The notes beneath the pieces were generated by a model. The model had not been told where the DNA came from. It saw only the letters and a program-made list of their open reading frames with translations, and searched no databases. From Myxococcus landrumus (GTDB taxonomy: Bacteria; Myxococcota; Myxococcia; Myxococcales; Myxococcaceae), in the NCBI RefSeq assembly GCF_017301635.1, contig NZ_CP071091.1, forward strand, positions 2,306,001 through 2,370,000: a DNA stretch of 64,000 bases, read 5' to 3'. The stretch's first letter is position 1, and each line of letters begins with the position of its first letter. Positions 8,912 to 15,886 of this stretch are shown in pieces. The position numbers and the translations under genes were made by a program.

Positions 8912-9728
8912 GCTCTCGGGACTCCGGCCGGGGAGTCCAGGTCACATTGGGTTCTGGCGCGGCGAAGGCGTCGAAGGTGACGGCGGCTCCACCCTCCGGC
9001 GAACGAAACGCGAACCACCAGCCCACGGGCAGCAACAACAGCTCACCGGGCGACAGCTCCACCTCCCAACGCAAGACACCCTCGGGAATCGACGCGGCAT
9101 CCCGCACGTGATGCAAGGCATACGCGGGCACGAGCACGAAGACCCGGCGGCCTCGCACCTGCCCCACCAGCGTGTTGCGCCGCGAGGGTGTCAGCGAAAC
9201 CTCTGTCCCTGGCGCATCACTCCACAACTCCACGGGCGACGGCCACGCCACGATTCCCTCGGGAGGAGTGAGCGGAAGGCGCGTGTCCCATTCGCCTCGG
9301 GGAGCGCTCCCCAGGCGCTCCAGCGCCGTCTGGAGCGTGGAGTCCTCCACCACCGTCGCGCGGCTGACCACGGGCAGGTTCTGGAAGTAGTAGTGCTCGA
9401 AGAAGTCGCGCGAGGCGAGGACGTCGTGCCGTGTGATGTGTGTATGGCTTTGGGATTGGCGATGGAGGTCGCCGTAGAGGTCGAGCAAGCCCTCCAGCTT
9501 CCGCTGCATCGCCACGGCTCGCGCGGCACCCTGGAAGCAGGGGTCCTCCATCTCGGCATGGATGGCCGAGCGCGCGAGCGACGCATCGACTCCCGCCCGA
9601 GCCAGCACGGGCACCAGGTCCTCGGCCTCGGAGCCTCGCAGGAGGTTCTCCACCACCCAGCGCTTCCACTCCGGCGCCAGCGGGTGCCGGTCCGTCGTGC
9701 TCGCGTCGTGCATCACTGAATCCCTCAT
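8829..9728 (-). CDS. Degenerate cupin-8/JmjC-like protein lacking metal ligands
   Basis: A 299-residue paralogue of the two neighbouring cupin-8 (JmjC-like) proteins. It shares the N-terminal helical domain (WKRWVVENLLRG) and the C-terminal double-stranded beta-helix order (LVGQVRGRRVFVLVP, then PGELLLLPVGWW). The iron ligands are gone: the HxD region reads LTPSRRN, and the distal His after GWW is Phe (GWWFAF). I therefore infer a non-catalytic paralogue, perhaps a partner or regulator of the intact copies. It starts with ATGA overlapping the stop of the upstream paralogue, so translation is probably coupled. The open frame continues upstream to 10106, but that part is antisense-frame noise over the neighbour. 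Confidence 0.75.
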   Translation of the reverse strand: MRDSVMHDASTTDRHPLAPEWKRWVVENLLRGSEAEDLVPVLARAGVDASLARSAIHAEMEDPCFQGAARAVAMQRKLEGLLDLYGDLHRQSQSHTHITRHDVLASRDFFEHYYFQNLPVVSRATVVEDSTLQTALERLGSAPRGEWDTRLPLTPPEGIVAWPSPVELWSDAPGTEVSLTPSRRNTLVGQVRGRRVFVLVPAYALHHVRDAASIPEGVLRWEVELSPGELLLLPVGWWFAFRSPEGGAAVTFDAFAAPEPNVTWTPRPESREPTPPPRPRVVGGAAAPAPAGRESPARG

Positions 9729-10780
9729 CGCTGGACCTTCTCCGGCCGGGGGCCAATCCAATAGTCGCGCCACTCCACGTTGCGCTCCGGCCTGTCGAAG
9801 CTGACGAACGTCACGGACAGGCTCACGTCCAGGGCCTGCACCGCGTGCCACCAGCCCACGGGAATCAACAGCGCATCCCCGGGGCCCACCACACACGAAT
9901 GCAACGAGGCCCGCGCGAAGTCCGGGAAGCGGCGTGCGTCCGGCGCGCGGATATCCACCGCGCTGTAGAGCCCCCGGTCGTTGTAGAGGCGAGGTGTCTC
10001 GCAGGGAGGCAACAGCCAGAAGCGCTTCCGCCCCAACACCTGGCAGAAGAGGATGTTGAGGTGGTCGTGGTGCAGGTTGGACAACGTCCCCGCGGGGCCG
10101 AACCACAGGTGGACACTGTCGGGCGCGCTCAGGTCCGGATGGATGAAGCCAGACGGAGGACGCAGGTCGTCGAGCAGGGCACGAAAGGCTGGCTTCAAGA
10201 GCAGGCTGTTGCGCGCGACGAGATAGACATCATCCGATTCACGTGCCCCTCGCACCTGCGCCACCAGCGAGCGCATGGACTGGGTCCTTCGCAGCCGCTC
10301 GGCGTGGAAGTCCGGGTCTGGCTCGGCGCCCCGGCCCGCCATGACCTCCACCGCCTCGTCGCCAAATCGCTCCGCCAGCCATTCCGGCGTCCAGCGCTTC
10401 AGCGCGGGCCAGTCCTCCAGCAGCCCTTCGACGATGACGGGCTGGTTGCGCACGAAGTAGCGCTCGAAGAACGCATCGGGGCTCAAGCCACGCTGGCGCT
10501 CGACTGCGAGGGGGGACGGCCCGGGATGGTGCTGGGCATGCAACACGGCGCGGGTCGCCAGCAGGGCCTCCAATTCCTGACGCCGGTGGGAGGACTGGAG
10601 ACCGTGACGCACCGCGGAGTGCTCGGCCACGGCCTCCACGGCCCGGGCCGCCTGTGTCTGGGACAAACCCCATGAGACCAGTTCCAGGGCGAGCCGAGAG
10701 GGCGCCACCCCCGAGGTCAAGTTTTCCGCGAGCCAGGAAAGCACCTGGGGCGGAAGGCTCTCGCGCTCGTCAGGAGTCAT
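9725..10780 (-). CDS. Cupin-8/JmjC-like Fe(II)/2-oxoglutarate-type oxygenase
   Basis: A 351-residue protein. Residues ~1-75 form a helical domain (LSWLAENLTSG) shared with its two neighbours. Residues ~120-345 are a cupin-8/JmjC beta-helix. The metal triad looks intact: H237 and D239 in LHHDHLN, and H312 in GWWHAV. Bacterial members of this family hydroxylate protein or peptide side chains with Fe(II), O2 and 2-oxoglutarate; the substrate here is unknown. It is translationally coupled to the degenerate paralogue (ATGA) and divergent, with 57 bp between, from a small proline-rich peptide gene that is a conceivable substrate. Confidence 0.8.
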   Translation of the reverse strand: MTPDERESLPPQVLSWLAENLTSGVAPSRLALELVSWGLSQTQAARAVEAVAEHSAVRHGLQSSHRRQELEALLATRAVLHAQHHPGPSPLAVERQRGLSPDAFFERYFVRNQPVIVEGLLEDWPALKRWTPEWLAERFGDEAVEVMAGRGAEPDPDFHAERLRRTQSMRSLVAQVRGARESDDVYLVARNSLLLKPAFRALLDDLRPPSGFIHPDLSAPDSVHLWFGPAGTLSNLHHDHLNILFCQVLGRKRFWLLPPCETPRLYNDRGLYSAVDIRAPDARRFPDFARASLHSCVVGPGDALLIPVGWWHAVQALDVSLSVTFVSFDRPERNVEWRDYWIGPRPEKVQR

Positions 10781-10837
10781 GGTTCACTGGGTGCGATATA
10801 CCACCGGAGCAAACCCACACGTTACACAGGGGAACGC

Positions 10838-11005
10838 ATGACGACGCCCAAGGCTCCTGATCCGAAGAACGCCCCGCTTCAGCCGCCCAATCCCGCCACG
10901 CGTCAGGCACCGCGCATCGTCCCCAATCCCGGAGGTCACATCGCGCCTCCCCGAGAGCGCACCCCACCCACCGAGCCGCCCACCACGCCCCCGCTCGAGA
11001 AGTGA
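10838..11005 (+). CDS. 55-residue proline-rich peptide, unknown
   Basis: A short frame that starts at an ATG preceded by AGGGGA and encodes 55 residues, about one third of them proline, ending TPPTEPPTTPPLEK. There is no signal peptide, Cys or membrane segment, so it should be disordered. It lies between three cupin-8/JmjC-like genes: divergent from one and converging on another whose stop is 19 bp away. The good ribosome site, G/C-biased third positions and clean placement support a real gene. Function is not known; a modified peptide or an unstructured partner are options. Confidence 0.55.
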   Translation: MTTPKAPDPKNAPLQPPNPATRQAPRIVPNPGGHIAPPRERTPPTEPPTTPPLEK

Positions 11006-11023
11006 GCGCGCGGCGCGAAGCTG

Positions 11024-12031
11024 TCATCCCAGCTTCCACCAGGTATTGCCCTCCGGGACTTCGAACTCCTGGAAGGTGACAGACACGCTGACATCCAGCG
11101 CATGCACCCAGTGCCACCACCCCGCTGGAATCAACAGCATGTCACCCGGCTCCACGATGACCTCGAGCACGTCTGCCTCGCGATACGCGGGGAAGCGTGT
11201 GAGGTCTGGCCGCTCCGCGTCGACCTGGCTCCACACCTCGAGATGGCTATAGACGTGGTGCGTGTGGAACGAGGGAATGAGCCGGAAGCGTTTGCGTCCG
11301 AACACTTGTCCGAAGAGGACCGTGCCCAGGTCGTGATGCAGCCCCGTCAGCGTCCCCGCGGGGCCCACCCAGAGCTTCACCGCGCCTGGGCGCGCTGACT
11401 TCCGGAGCAACCCCGGCGGGTAGCGCACGTCATCCAGAAACCCGCGCAGCTCCTCCCGCTCCAACGCGAAGTTCCGGGCCGTGAGGTAGAGGTCATTGCT
11501 GGGGCCCCCCTCCTCCAGCCTGCGGATGAACTCCGCGAAGCGCATCACCGTGCGGCACGCGTCTGGCTCCAGGTCGTGGTCCGCGCGAGCCTCGCGCCCC
11601 GCCATCACCTCCACCTCCACCTCCCCCAGCGCGCTTGCGAGGGATTGAGGCGTCCAGCGCTCCATCAGCGGCCAGTCGCGCATGAAGCCCTCGAGCAGCA
11701 CGGGACGGTGAGCCAGGTAGTAGCGGGTCATCACCTCCGGGATGGGCAGGTCCTTGTGCCGCTCCACCCGCCGATGACCTCCGGCGTGGCGATGAAGCAG
11801 GACGCGCGTGTCGAGCAGCGACAGCGTGTCCTCATGCAGGCGCGTATGCCCGAGCCCCGCCCGCACCGCGGGGTGCTCCCGCGTGGCGGCGACCTCCGCG
11901 CGCGCCGTGGCCCGTGAGAGCCCCGCGGTGACGAGGGTGTCGACCAGGCGCTCCACGTCCACGCCCCGCACCACGTTCTCCGCCAGCCACTCCCGCCAGT
12001 CCGCCCCAAGGCTGGATGCCACGTCCGCCAT
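11024..12031 (-). CDS. Cupin-8/JmjC-like Fe(II)/2-oxoglutarate-type oxygenase
   Basis: A 335-residue paralogue of the gene ending at 9725. I chose the ATG at 12031, preceded on its strand by GGAGAGAGGG; an upstream in-frame start at 12061 is less likely. The N-terminal helical domain reads WREWLAENVVRG. The beta-helix keeps H232 and D234 (GLHHDLG) and H307 (GWWHWV), so it is predicted to bind iron and be catalytic. Its separation from the other two copies by the proline-rich peptide gene suggests the set arose by duplication around that gene. No tailoring substrate can be read from the sequence. Confidence 0.8.
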   Translation of the reverse strand: MADVASSLGADWREWLAENVVRGVDVERLVDTLVTAGLSRATARAEVAATREHPAVRAGLGHTRLHEDTLSLLDTRVLLHRHAGGHRRVERHKDLPIPEVMTRYYLAHRPVLLEGFMRDWPLMERWTPQSLASALGEVEVEVMAGREARADHDLEPDACRTVMRFAEFIRRLEEGGPSNDLYLTARNFALEREELRGFLDDVRYPPGLLRKSARPGAVKLWVGPAGTLTGLHHDLGTVLFGQVFGRKRFRLIPSFHTHHVYSHLEVWSQVDAERPDLTRFPAYREADVLEVIVEPGDMLLIPAGWWHWVHALDVSVSVTFQEFEVPEGNTWWKLG

Positions 12032-12201
12032 GCCCTCTCTCCGGCCGAGGAAGGCCGCCACTGTACAGGACCCCGAGTGCGGGCACGGATGTGGGGAGAA
12101 AAATGACAGAGGAAACTCCTGCCCACATCCGCCGACAATCTTTTCAGAGTGTCCCAGCGCGGGCTGCCTCCGGGCCCCGCCCCCTCAGGAGAGAAGGCGC
12201 C

Positions 12202-12591
12202 ATGATCAAGCGAATCAGCAATCACGTCATCACGAACCCCGCGCGCAAGGAGATTGACGCGACCACGCAGGGAAAGAAGAGCGACTACTCCCAGCAGGTC
12301 CAGGGCGTGAACATGGTTCTGGATGCCTTCAACTACGGCATCTCCAAGAACTCCCAGAAGAGCGTCATCGACAACGTCAAGAAGGTGGAGACAGGTGACC
12401 GCAGCGAGTTCACGGCGCACGGGCTCGAGTCGATCTCCTTCCTGAAGGACGGCACCAAGAACCTCCTGAAGGGCGAGCTGCGCCAGGGCAGCATCGAGCT
12501 CCTCGGGGCAACCCTCAATGCCGCGGGCGCGGTGTACAAGACCTCGTACACGCAGACGCCGTCTGAGAAGAAGGGCGTCGACCCCTGGTGA
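12202..12591 (+). CDS. Hypothetical small protein
   Basis: A 129-residue protein starting MIKRISNHVITN. The ATG at 12202 has AGGAGAGAAGG just upstream. An in-frame ATG at 12103 behind GGGGAG is possible and would add 33 residues. The sequence is polar, with a central stretch of predicted helix and a Gly/Ala-rich segment near residues 95-110. There is no signal peptide. It is followed 24 bp later by a small membrane protein, so the two may be co-transcribed. Family not recognised. Confidence 0.6.
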   Translation: MIKRISNHVITNPARKEIDATTQGKKSDYSQQVQGVNMVLDAFNYGISKNSQKSVIDNVKKVETGDRSEFTAHGLESISFLKDGTKNLLKGELRQGSIELLGATLNAAGAVYKTSYTQTPSEKKGVDPW

Positions 12592-12615
12592 TGCGCGTGC
12601 GAGCATGACGCCGCA

Positions 12616-12846
12616 ATGACCTTCTTCTTGTATCTGCGGATTGTCTTCTTCGGCGCCTTGGGAGCCCTGGCGTCGTTGCGCGTGCTCGAGCAACTCATCT
12701 TCGTCAAAGGAAGCGGCGGCTTCGGTACCATCCTCTTCCAGGCCGCCCTGGGAGCCGGTGCGCTCCTGCTCGCGAAGCAGTCGTTGGACAAGGTGCGAGC
12801 GCGGCGCCGCCCGGCCCCGACCGAGGGTGCGAATCCAACGGAGTGA
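12616..12846 (+). CDS. Small two-helix membrane protein
   Basis: A 76-residue protein with two hydrophobic segments (about residues 3-25 and 37-55) separated by a short glycine loop, then a basic, proline-containing tail (RARRRPAP). The positive tail suggests that both ends face the cytoplasm. Start ATG at 12616. Function unknown. Confidence 0.55.
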   Translation: MTFFLYLRIVFFGALGALASLRVLEQLIFVKGSGGFGTILFQAALGAGALLLAKQSLDKVRARRRPAPTEGANPTE

Positions 12847-12953
12847 CGTCGAGAGACGGGAGCGTGAGGCCGACCGTTCGAGGAAGCGGCCTCACCTCCG
12901 GTTGACTCATCAAGCGTGGAGGCCCTGCCTAGATTCCAGGCACGAGGCCCGCG

Positions 12954-13385
12954 ATGAACCCAGGCAGCTTGAGATTCCCATCGTTTCGCCAGCTCGCGGG
13001 TCTGGGAGGGCTGAGCGTGCTGCTCGGCACCCTGGCTCCTGATGGTGCGTTCGCTCAAGAGGACGACGCCAAGGAAGCCACCGCTCCGCAGGTCTCCTGC
13101 TACACCGCCGCGACCGAGGCGTCGGACGACTACACCGCCACCCAACTGTGCCGAGGCGCCCGCTCCACCGCGCCCGCGGAGTGCTTCTTGCGCGTCCAGC
13201 GCGAGGGCTCGCTGACTCAAGGCCAGGCCCTCCAGCTCTGCCAGTTCGCCACGAGCGACGACGACCCGGCATCCTGCTTCCTCCAGGCACAGCGCAAGAG
13301 CTTCGGCGACGACGCGCGACTGCTCCAGCTCTGCCAGCCCCCGGTGACGGAGTTCCTGCGCTACTGCCCCGTCTACGTCCAGTGA
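12954..13385 (+). CDS. Secreted cysteine-rich protein
   Basis: A 143-residue precursor with a typical signal peptide: a basic start, the hydrophobic core LAGLGGLSVLLGTLA, and likely cleavage after GAFA near residue 34. The mature part is acidic and has seven Cys in a repeating pattern (LC.GA..., ECFLRVQ, QLCQFA, SCFLQAQ, QLCQ). This suggests two or three copies of a ~35-residue unit with a CFLxxQR...LCQ core held by disulfides. I do not recognise a named family. It stands alone, followed after 54 bp by a nuclease-like gene. Confidence 0.65.
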   Translation: MNPGSLRFPSFRQLAGLGGLSVLLGTLAPDGAFAQEDDAKEATAPQVSCYTAATEASDDYTATQLCRGARSTAPAECFLRVQREGSLTQGQALQLCQFATSDDDPASCFLQAQRKSFGDDARLLQLCQPPVTEFLRYCPVYVQ

Positions 13386-13439
13386 GCGCTGTGACACCGG
13401 CGGAGCGCACCCGCCTCCGGAAGCGACTAGGGTGGGGAC

Positions 13440-14306
13440 ATGACGGAGCAGCCGCCCCACGAGGAAGAGCTTCCCACGGCGCGTGAGCTGGAGCTGGACG
13501 AAGCCAGCGCCGCTCCCACGACCCGCGTGCTGACGCCCCCGGGCAATGAGCCGCTGGCCATGTTGGCGCGCCGGGGCTTCCAGGCCACCGTGGCACCGCT
13601 GGACCTGCCCTTCCCCGCCGATGTCCGGGGCCCTCGCGCGGAGCAGCTCGTGGAGCGGCTGGGGCACTACGCCTTCCGCCTCTTCCTGCGCGGCGCCATC
13701 CTGCGCCAGGGGAGCTTCACGCCGCTCGAGGCCACGCGCTACCTGGAGCCCGCGCGCGCCGTCGACTTCGCCGAGGACCTGGTGGCCATGGACCTGGCCG
13801 TGCGAGAGCCCGAGGGGCGCTACCGGCTGCGCCACCCCGCCGCCAGCTTCGGCGGCACCCTGGAGTGGTACGTCGCCCACGAGCTGCGCGTCCGCTTCGG
13901 CTTCGACGTGGCCGCGGGCGTGAAGTTCCATGCCCCCGACGTAGGGGGAGACCTGGACGTCGTCGCCGCCGCGGAGGGCCGGCTCGTCTACCTGGAGATG
14001 AAGTCCTCGCCGCCCAAGCACCTGGCGCCCGACGAGGTGGGGGCCTTCTTCCGCCGGGTGCGCGCGCTGCGTCCGCACCTGAGCATCTTCGTCATGGACA
14101 CCGCGCTGCGGCTCTCCGACAAGGTGCTGCCGCTGCTCCAAGCGGAGCTGGGCACCCAGCCCGCCCCCGAGCCCCGCCGCATCCAGCGGGAGATCTGGGC
14201 GCTGACGCCGCACCTGTACGTGGTCAACGCGCGGCAGGACCTGATGGGCAACATCGGCGTCGCGGTCGCGGAGGGCTTCCGCGCGCTCGCGCCACCAGCT
14301 CCGTGA
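13440..14306 (+). CDS. Hypothetical protein with PD-(D/E)XK nuclease-like core
   Basis: A 288-residue protein. The N-terminal ~170 residues contain a small helical region that resembles a winged helix (FLRGAILRQGSFTPLEATRYL). The C-terminal part has WYVAHELRVRFGFDV, then GGDLDVVAAAEGRLVYLEMK. The order Asp (DLDVV) followed by Glu-x-Lys (LEMK), with an upstream helix carrying a Glu, is the hallmark of the PD-(D/E)XK restriction-endonuclease fold. I infer a nuclease or nuclease-like protein; no restriction or defence partner is adjacent. It converges on the RdgC-like pair. Confidence 0.55.
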   Translation: MTEQPPHEEELPTARELELDEASAAPTTRVLTPPGNEPLAMLARRGFQATVAPLDLPFPADVRGPRAEQLVERLGHYAFRLFLRGAILRQGSFTPLEATRYLEPARAVDFAEDLVAMDLAVREPEGRYRLRHPAASFGGTLEWYVAHELRVRFGFDVAAGVKFHAPDVGGDLDVVAAAEGRLVYLEMKSSPPKHLAPDEVGAFFRRVRALRPHLSIFVMDTALRLSDKVLPLLQAELGTQPAPEPRRIQREIWALTPHLYVVNARQDLMGNIGVAVAEGFRALAPPAP

Positions 14307-14325
14307 GCCCGCCGTCGTCGCGGGC
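14307..14325. terminator. Hairpin between convergent genes
   Basis: GCCCGC at 14307-14312 pairs with GCGGGC at 14320-14325 directly after the upstream stop. No U-tract. It could stop transcription from either side. Confidence 0.35.
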
Positions 14326-14348
14326 CCCCGAAGCGATACGGCGGTGAC

Positions 14349-15038
14349 TCAGTGCCGGGCGGCGCGGGCTTCCTTGCCCCGGGCGCGCGACGCCTTGGAG
14401 AGCGCATCCGCGCCCTGCTCGTCGCCCTTCATCCACTCCTTCATCGCGGGGACGACCTGCTTGCTCCACGTCTTCCCCACGCGAACCTCGAGGAAGGCAT
14501 TCACGAGCGCATCCACCATCGCCGAGAGCTGCTCGGTGAGGTAGAGCCGCTCGTTGAGCTGGTCATCCTCTTCCTCGCTCATCAACGCAGGCAGCTTCGC
14601 GGCGCGGACGTCGAGGAACTCCGAGTCCAGCGTGGCCTCGTATTCCTTCTCGCCATGGGTGAAGCGGATGCGCGCCTGCGCCACCAGGAGCCCCTTGTCC
14701 AAGGCCTCCTTCACCTGAAGCGAGTACGGCGCCAGGGTGCCCTTCGCGCTCATCTCCGTGACGTCGCCCGCGACGCCCCGCAGGATGATGCGGCCCATGA
14801 AGAGCACGTTGACGCCCGAGCCCTCGTGCTCCACCAGCGCGTCGCCCGTCTCCGAGCGCCACAGGAGCCACGTCAGCAGCTCGCGCCCCAGGTAGGCGCG
14901 GCCCCGGAGCAGCTGCTCGCGGGCCTGGCCCTTCTCGACCTCGGCGACGTCCTTCGTCTCCTCGGTGGCGGCACCATCGACGCCGACATCACCTCGCGCG
15001 AAGGCCGCATCCGCCCGCGCCTGATCACGCTTCCCCAT
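14349..15038 (-). CDS. Hypothetical protein coupled to RdgC-like gene
   Basis: A 229-residue protein; the start is ATG at 15038 (MGKRDQARAD). Its start overlaps the end of the upstream RdgC-like gene by 14 bp, so the two are probably translated together. Residues ~45-60 read YLGRELLTWLLWRSE. The rest is mixed beta/helical with an acidic stretch (MSEEEDDQ) and a basic C-terminus. I infer it is the partner or C-terminal half of the RdgC-like function, but it has no motif I can name with confidence. Confidence 0.5.
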   Translation of the reverse strand: MGKRDQARADAAFARGDVGVDGAATEETKDVAEVEKGQAREQLLRGRAYLGRELLTWLLWRSETGDALVEHEGSGVNVLFMGRIILRGVAGDVTEMSAKGTLAPYSLQVKEALDKGLLVAQARIRFTHGEKEYEATLDSEFLDVRAAKLPALMSEEEDDQLNERLYLTEQLSAMVDALVNAFLEVRVGKTWSKQVVPAMKEWMKGDEQGADALSKASRARGKEARAARH

Positions 15039-15669
15039 GCGCCACCTCCGCCGTCGCCGGCAGGTCCATGCCAATCAGCTCCGCGGTGGGCCCCAGGGCC
15101 CCCTCGTCGAGTCCCGACGTCTGCGCGATGGCCGCGGGCGTCAGGCCCACGAACTTCAGCGACAGCGCGTTCTCCAACGCGATGACAATCTCCTCCACCA
15201 CCTTGCGAGACGCGGCCCAGATCTGCATCTGCTGCGTCGTCTGGTTCCAGCTCACATCCAGCACGTTGGTGCGAGGCGTGGCGCGCGTGCGCAGCATCTG
15301 CTTGATCTGCGCCTTGGCCTGCGTCTTCTCGCCTCGGCTGGCCGGCCGGTCATTCTCCTGCTCGAAGTTGGCGGACCACTTCGCCAGCTCCGCCTTCATC
15401 GCCGCCGCGGGAACCTTGAGCGAGTCGATGCGGAACGAGAAGAGCGCGTACTCGCCATAGAAGACACGGCCCGCGGAGAAGTCGACGGCGTCGGCGTTCT
15501 CCAGCTCCACGAAGCCGGCGGCGCGGTCATCCTCGGAGCGGCGGTCAATGGGCTCGAACGCGTGCGCCTTGAGGCCACGGGTCAGCCAGCGCTTGATGTC
15601 GGAAGGCGCTTCCTTCGCGTGTTCGACGCGGAAGCGCGAGAAGGTGACGGCACCACGGAGGACAGGCAT
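15025..15669 (-). CDS. RdgC-like recombination-associated protein
   Basis: A 214-residue protein starting MPVLRGAVTFSRFRV; the ATG at 15669 is chosen because the longer frame to 15912 runs into promoter-like sequence. The pattern resembles RdgC, a ring-forming DNA-binding protein that limits RecA action: an N-terminal strand, a GFV-type strand, YALFSFRIDS, and a late block where a basic region is followed by VLDVSWNQTTQQMQIWAASRKVVEEI. It is shorter than the ~300 residues of E. coli RdgC; the coupled downstream gene may supply the rest. Assignment by motif resemblance only. Confidence 0.5.
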   Translation of the reverse strand: MPVLRGAVTFSRFRVEHAKEAPSDIKRWLTRGLKAHAFEPIDRRSEDDRAAGFVELENADAVDFSAGRVFYGEYALFSFRIDSLKVPAAAMKAELAKWSANFEQENDRPASRGEKTQAKAQIKQMLRTRATPRTNVLDVSWNQTTQQMQIWAASRKVVEEIVIALENALSLKFVGLTPAAIAQTSGLDEGALGPTAELIGMDLPATAEVAHGEA

Positions 15670-15886
15670 GGGGCGCGGCAGGATGGGGGGCCAGCGCGGC
15701 CACGTCAAGGCACTCTTGGTGCTTGCCTCCCGGGCGATTCCGCGTCCACGCCGTACGCGCGCGCGTCCCGACATCACGCCAGGAACCCGCCCTGGGGCCT
15801 CGGCCCCCGGGGCTTCACGCTGCGTCAACCCCTCTCGGCACGGTGGATGCAATCGCTTGCACCTCCCGATTCCAGAGGTCCGCCCC

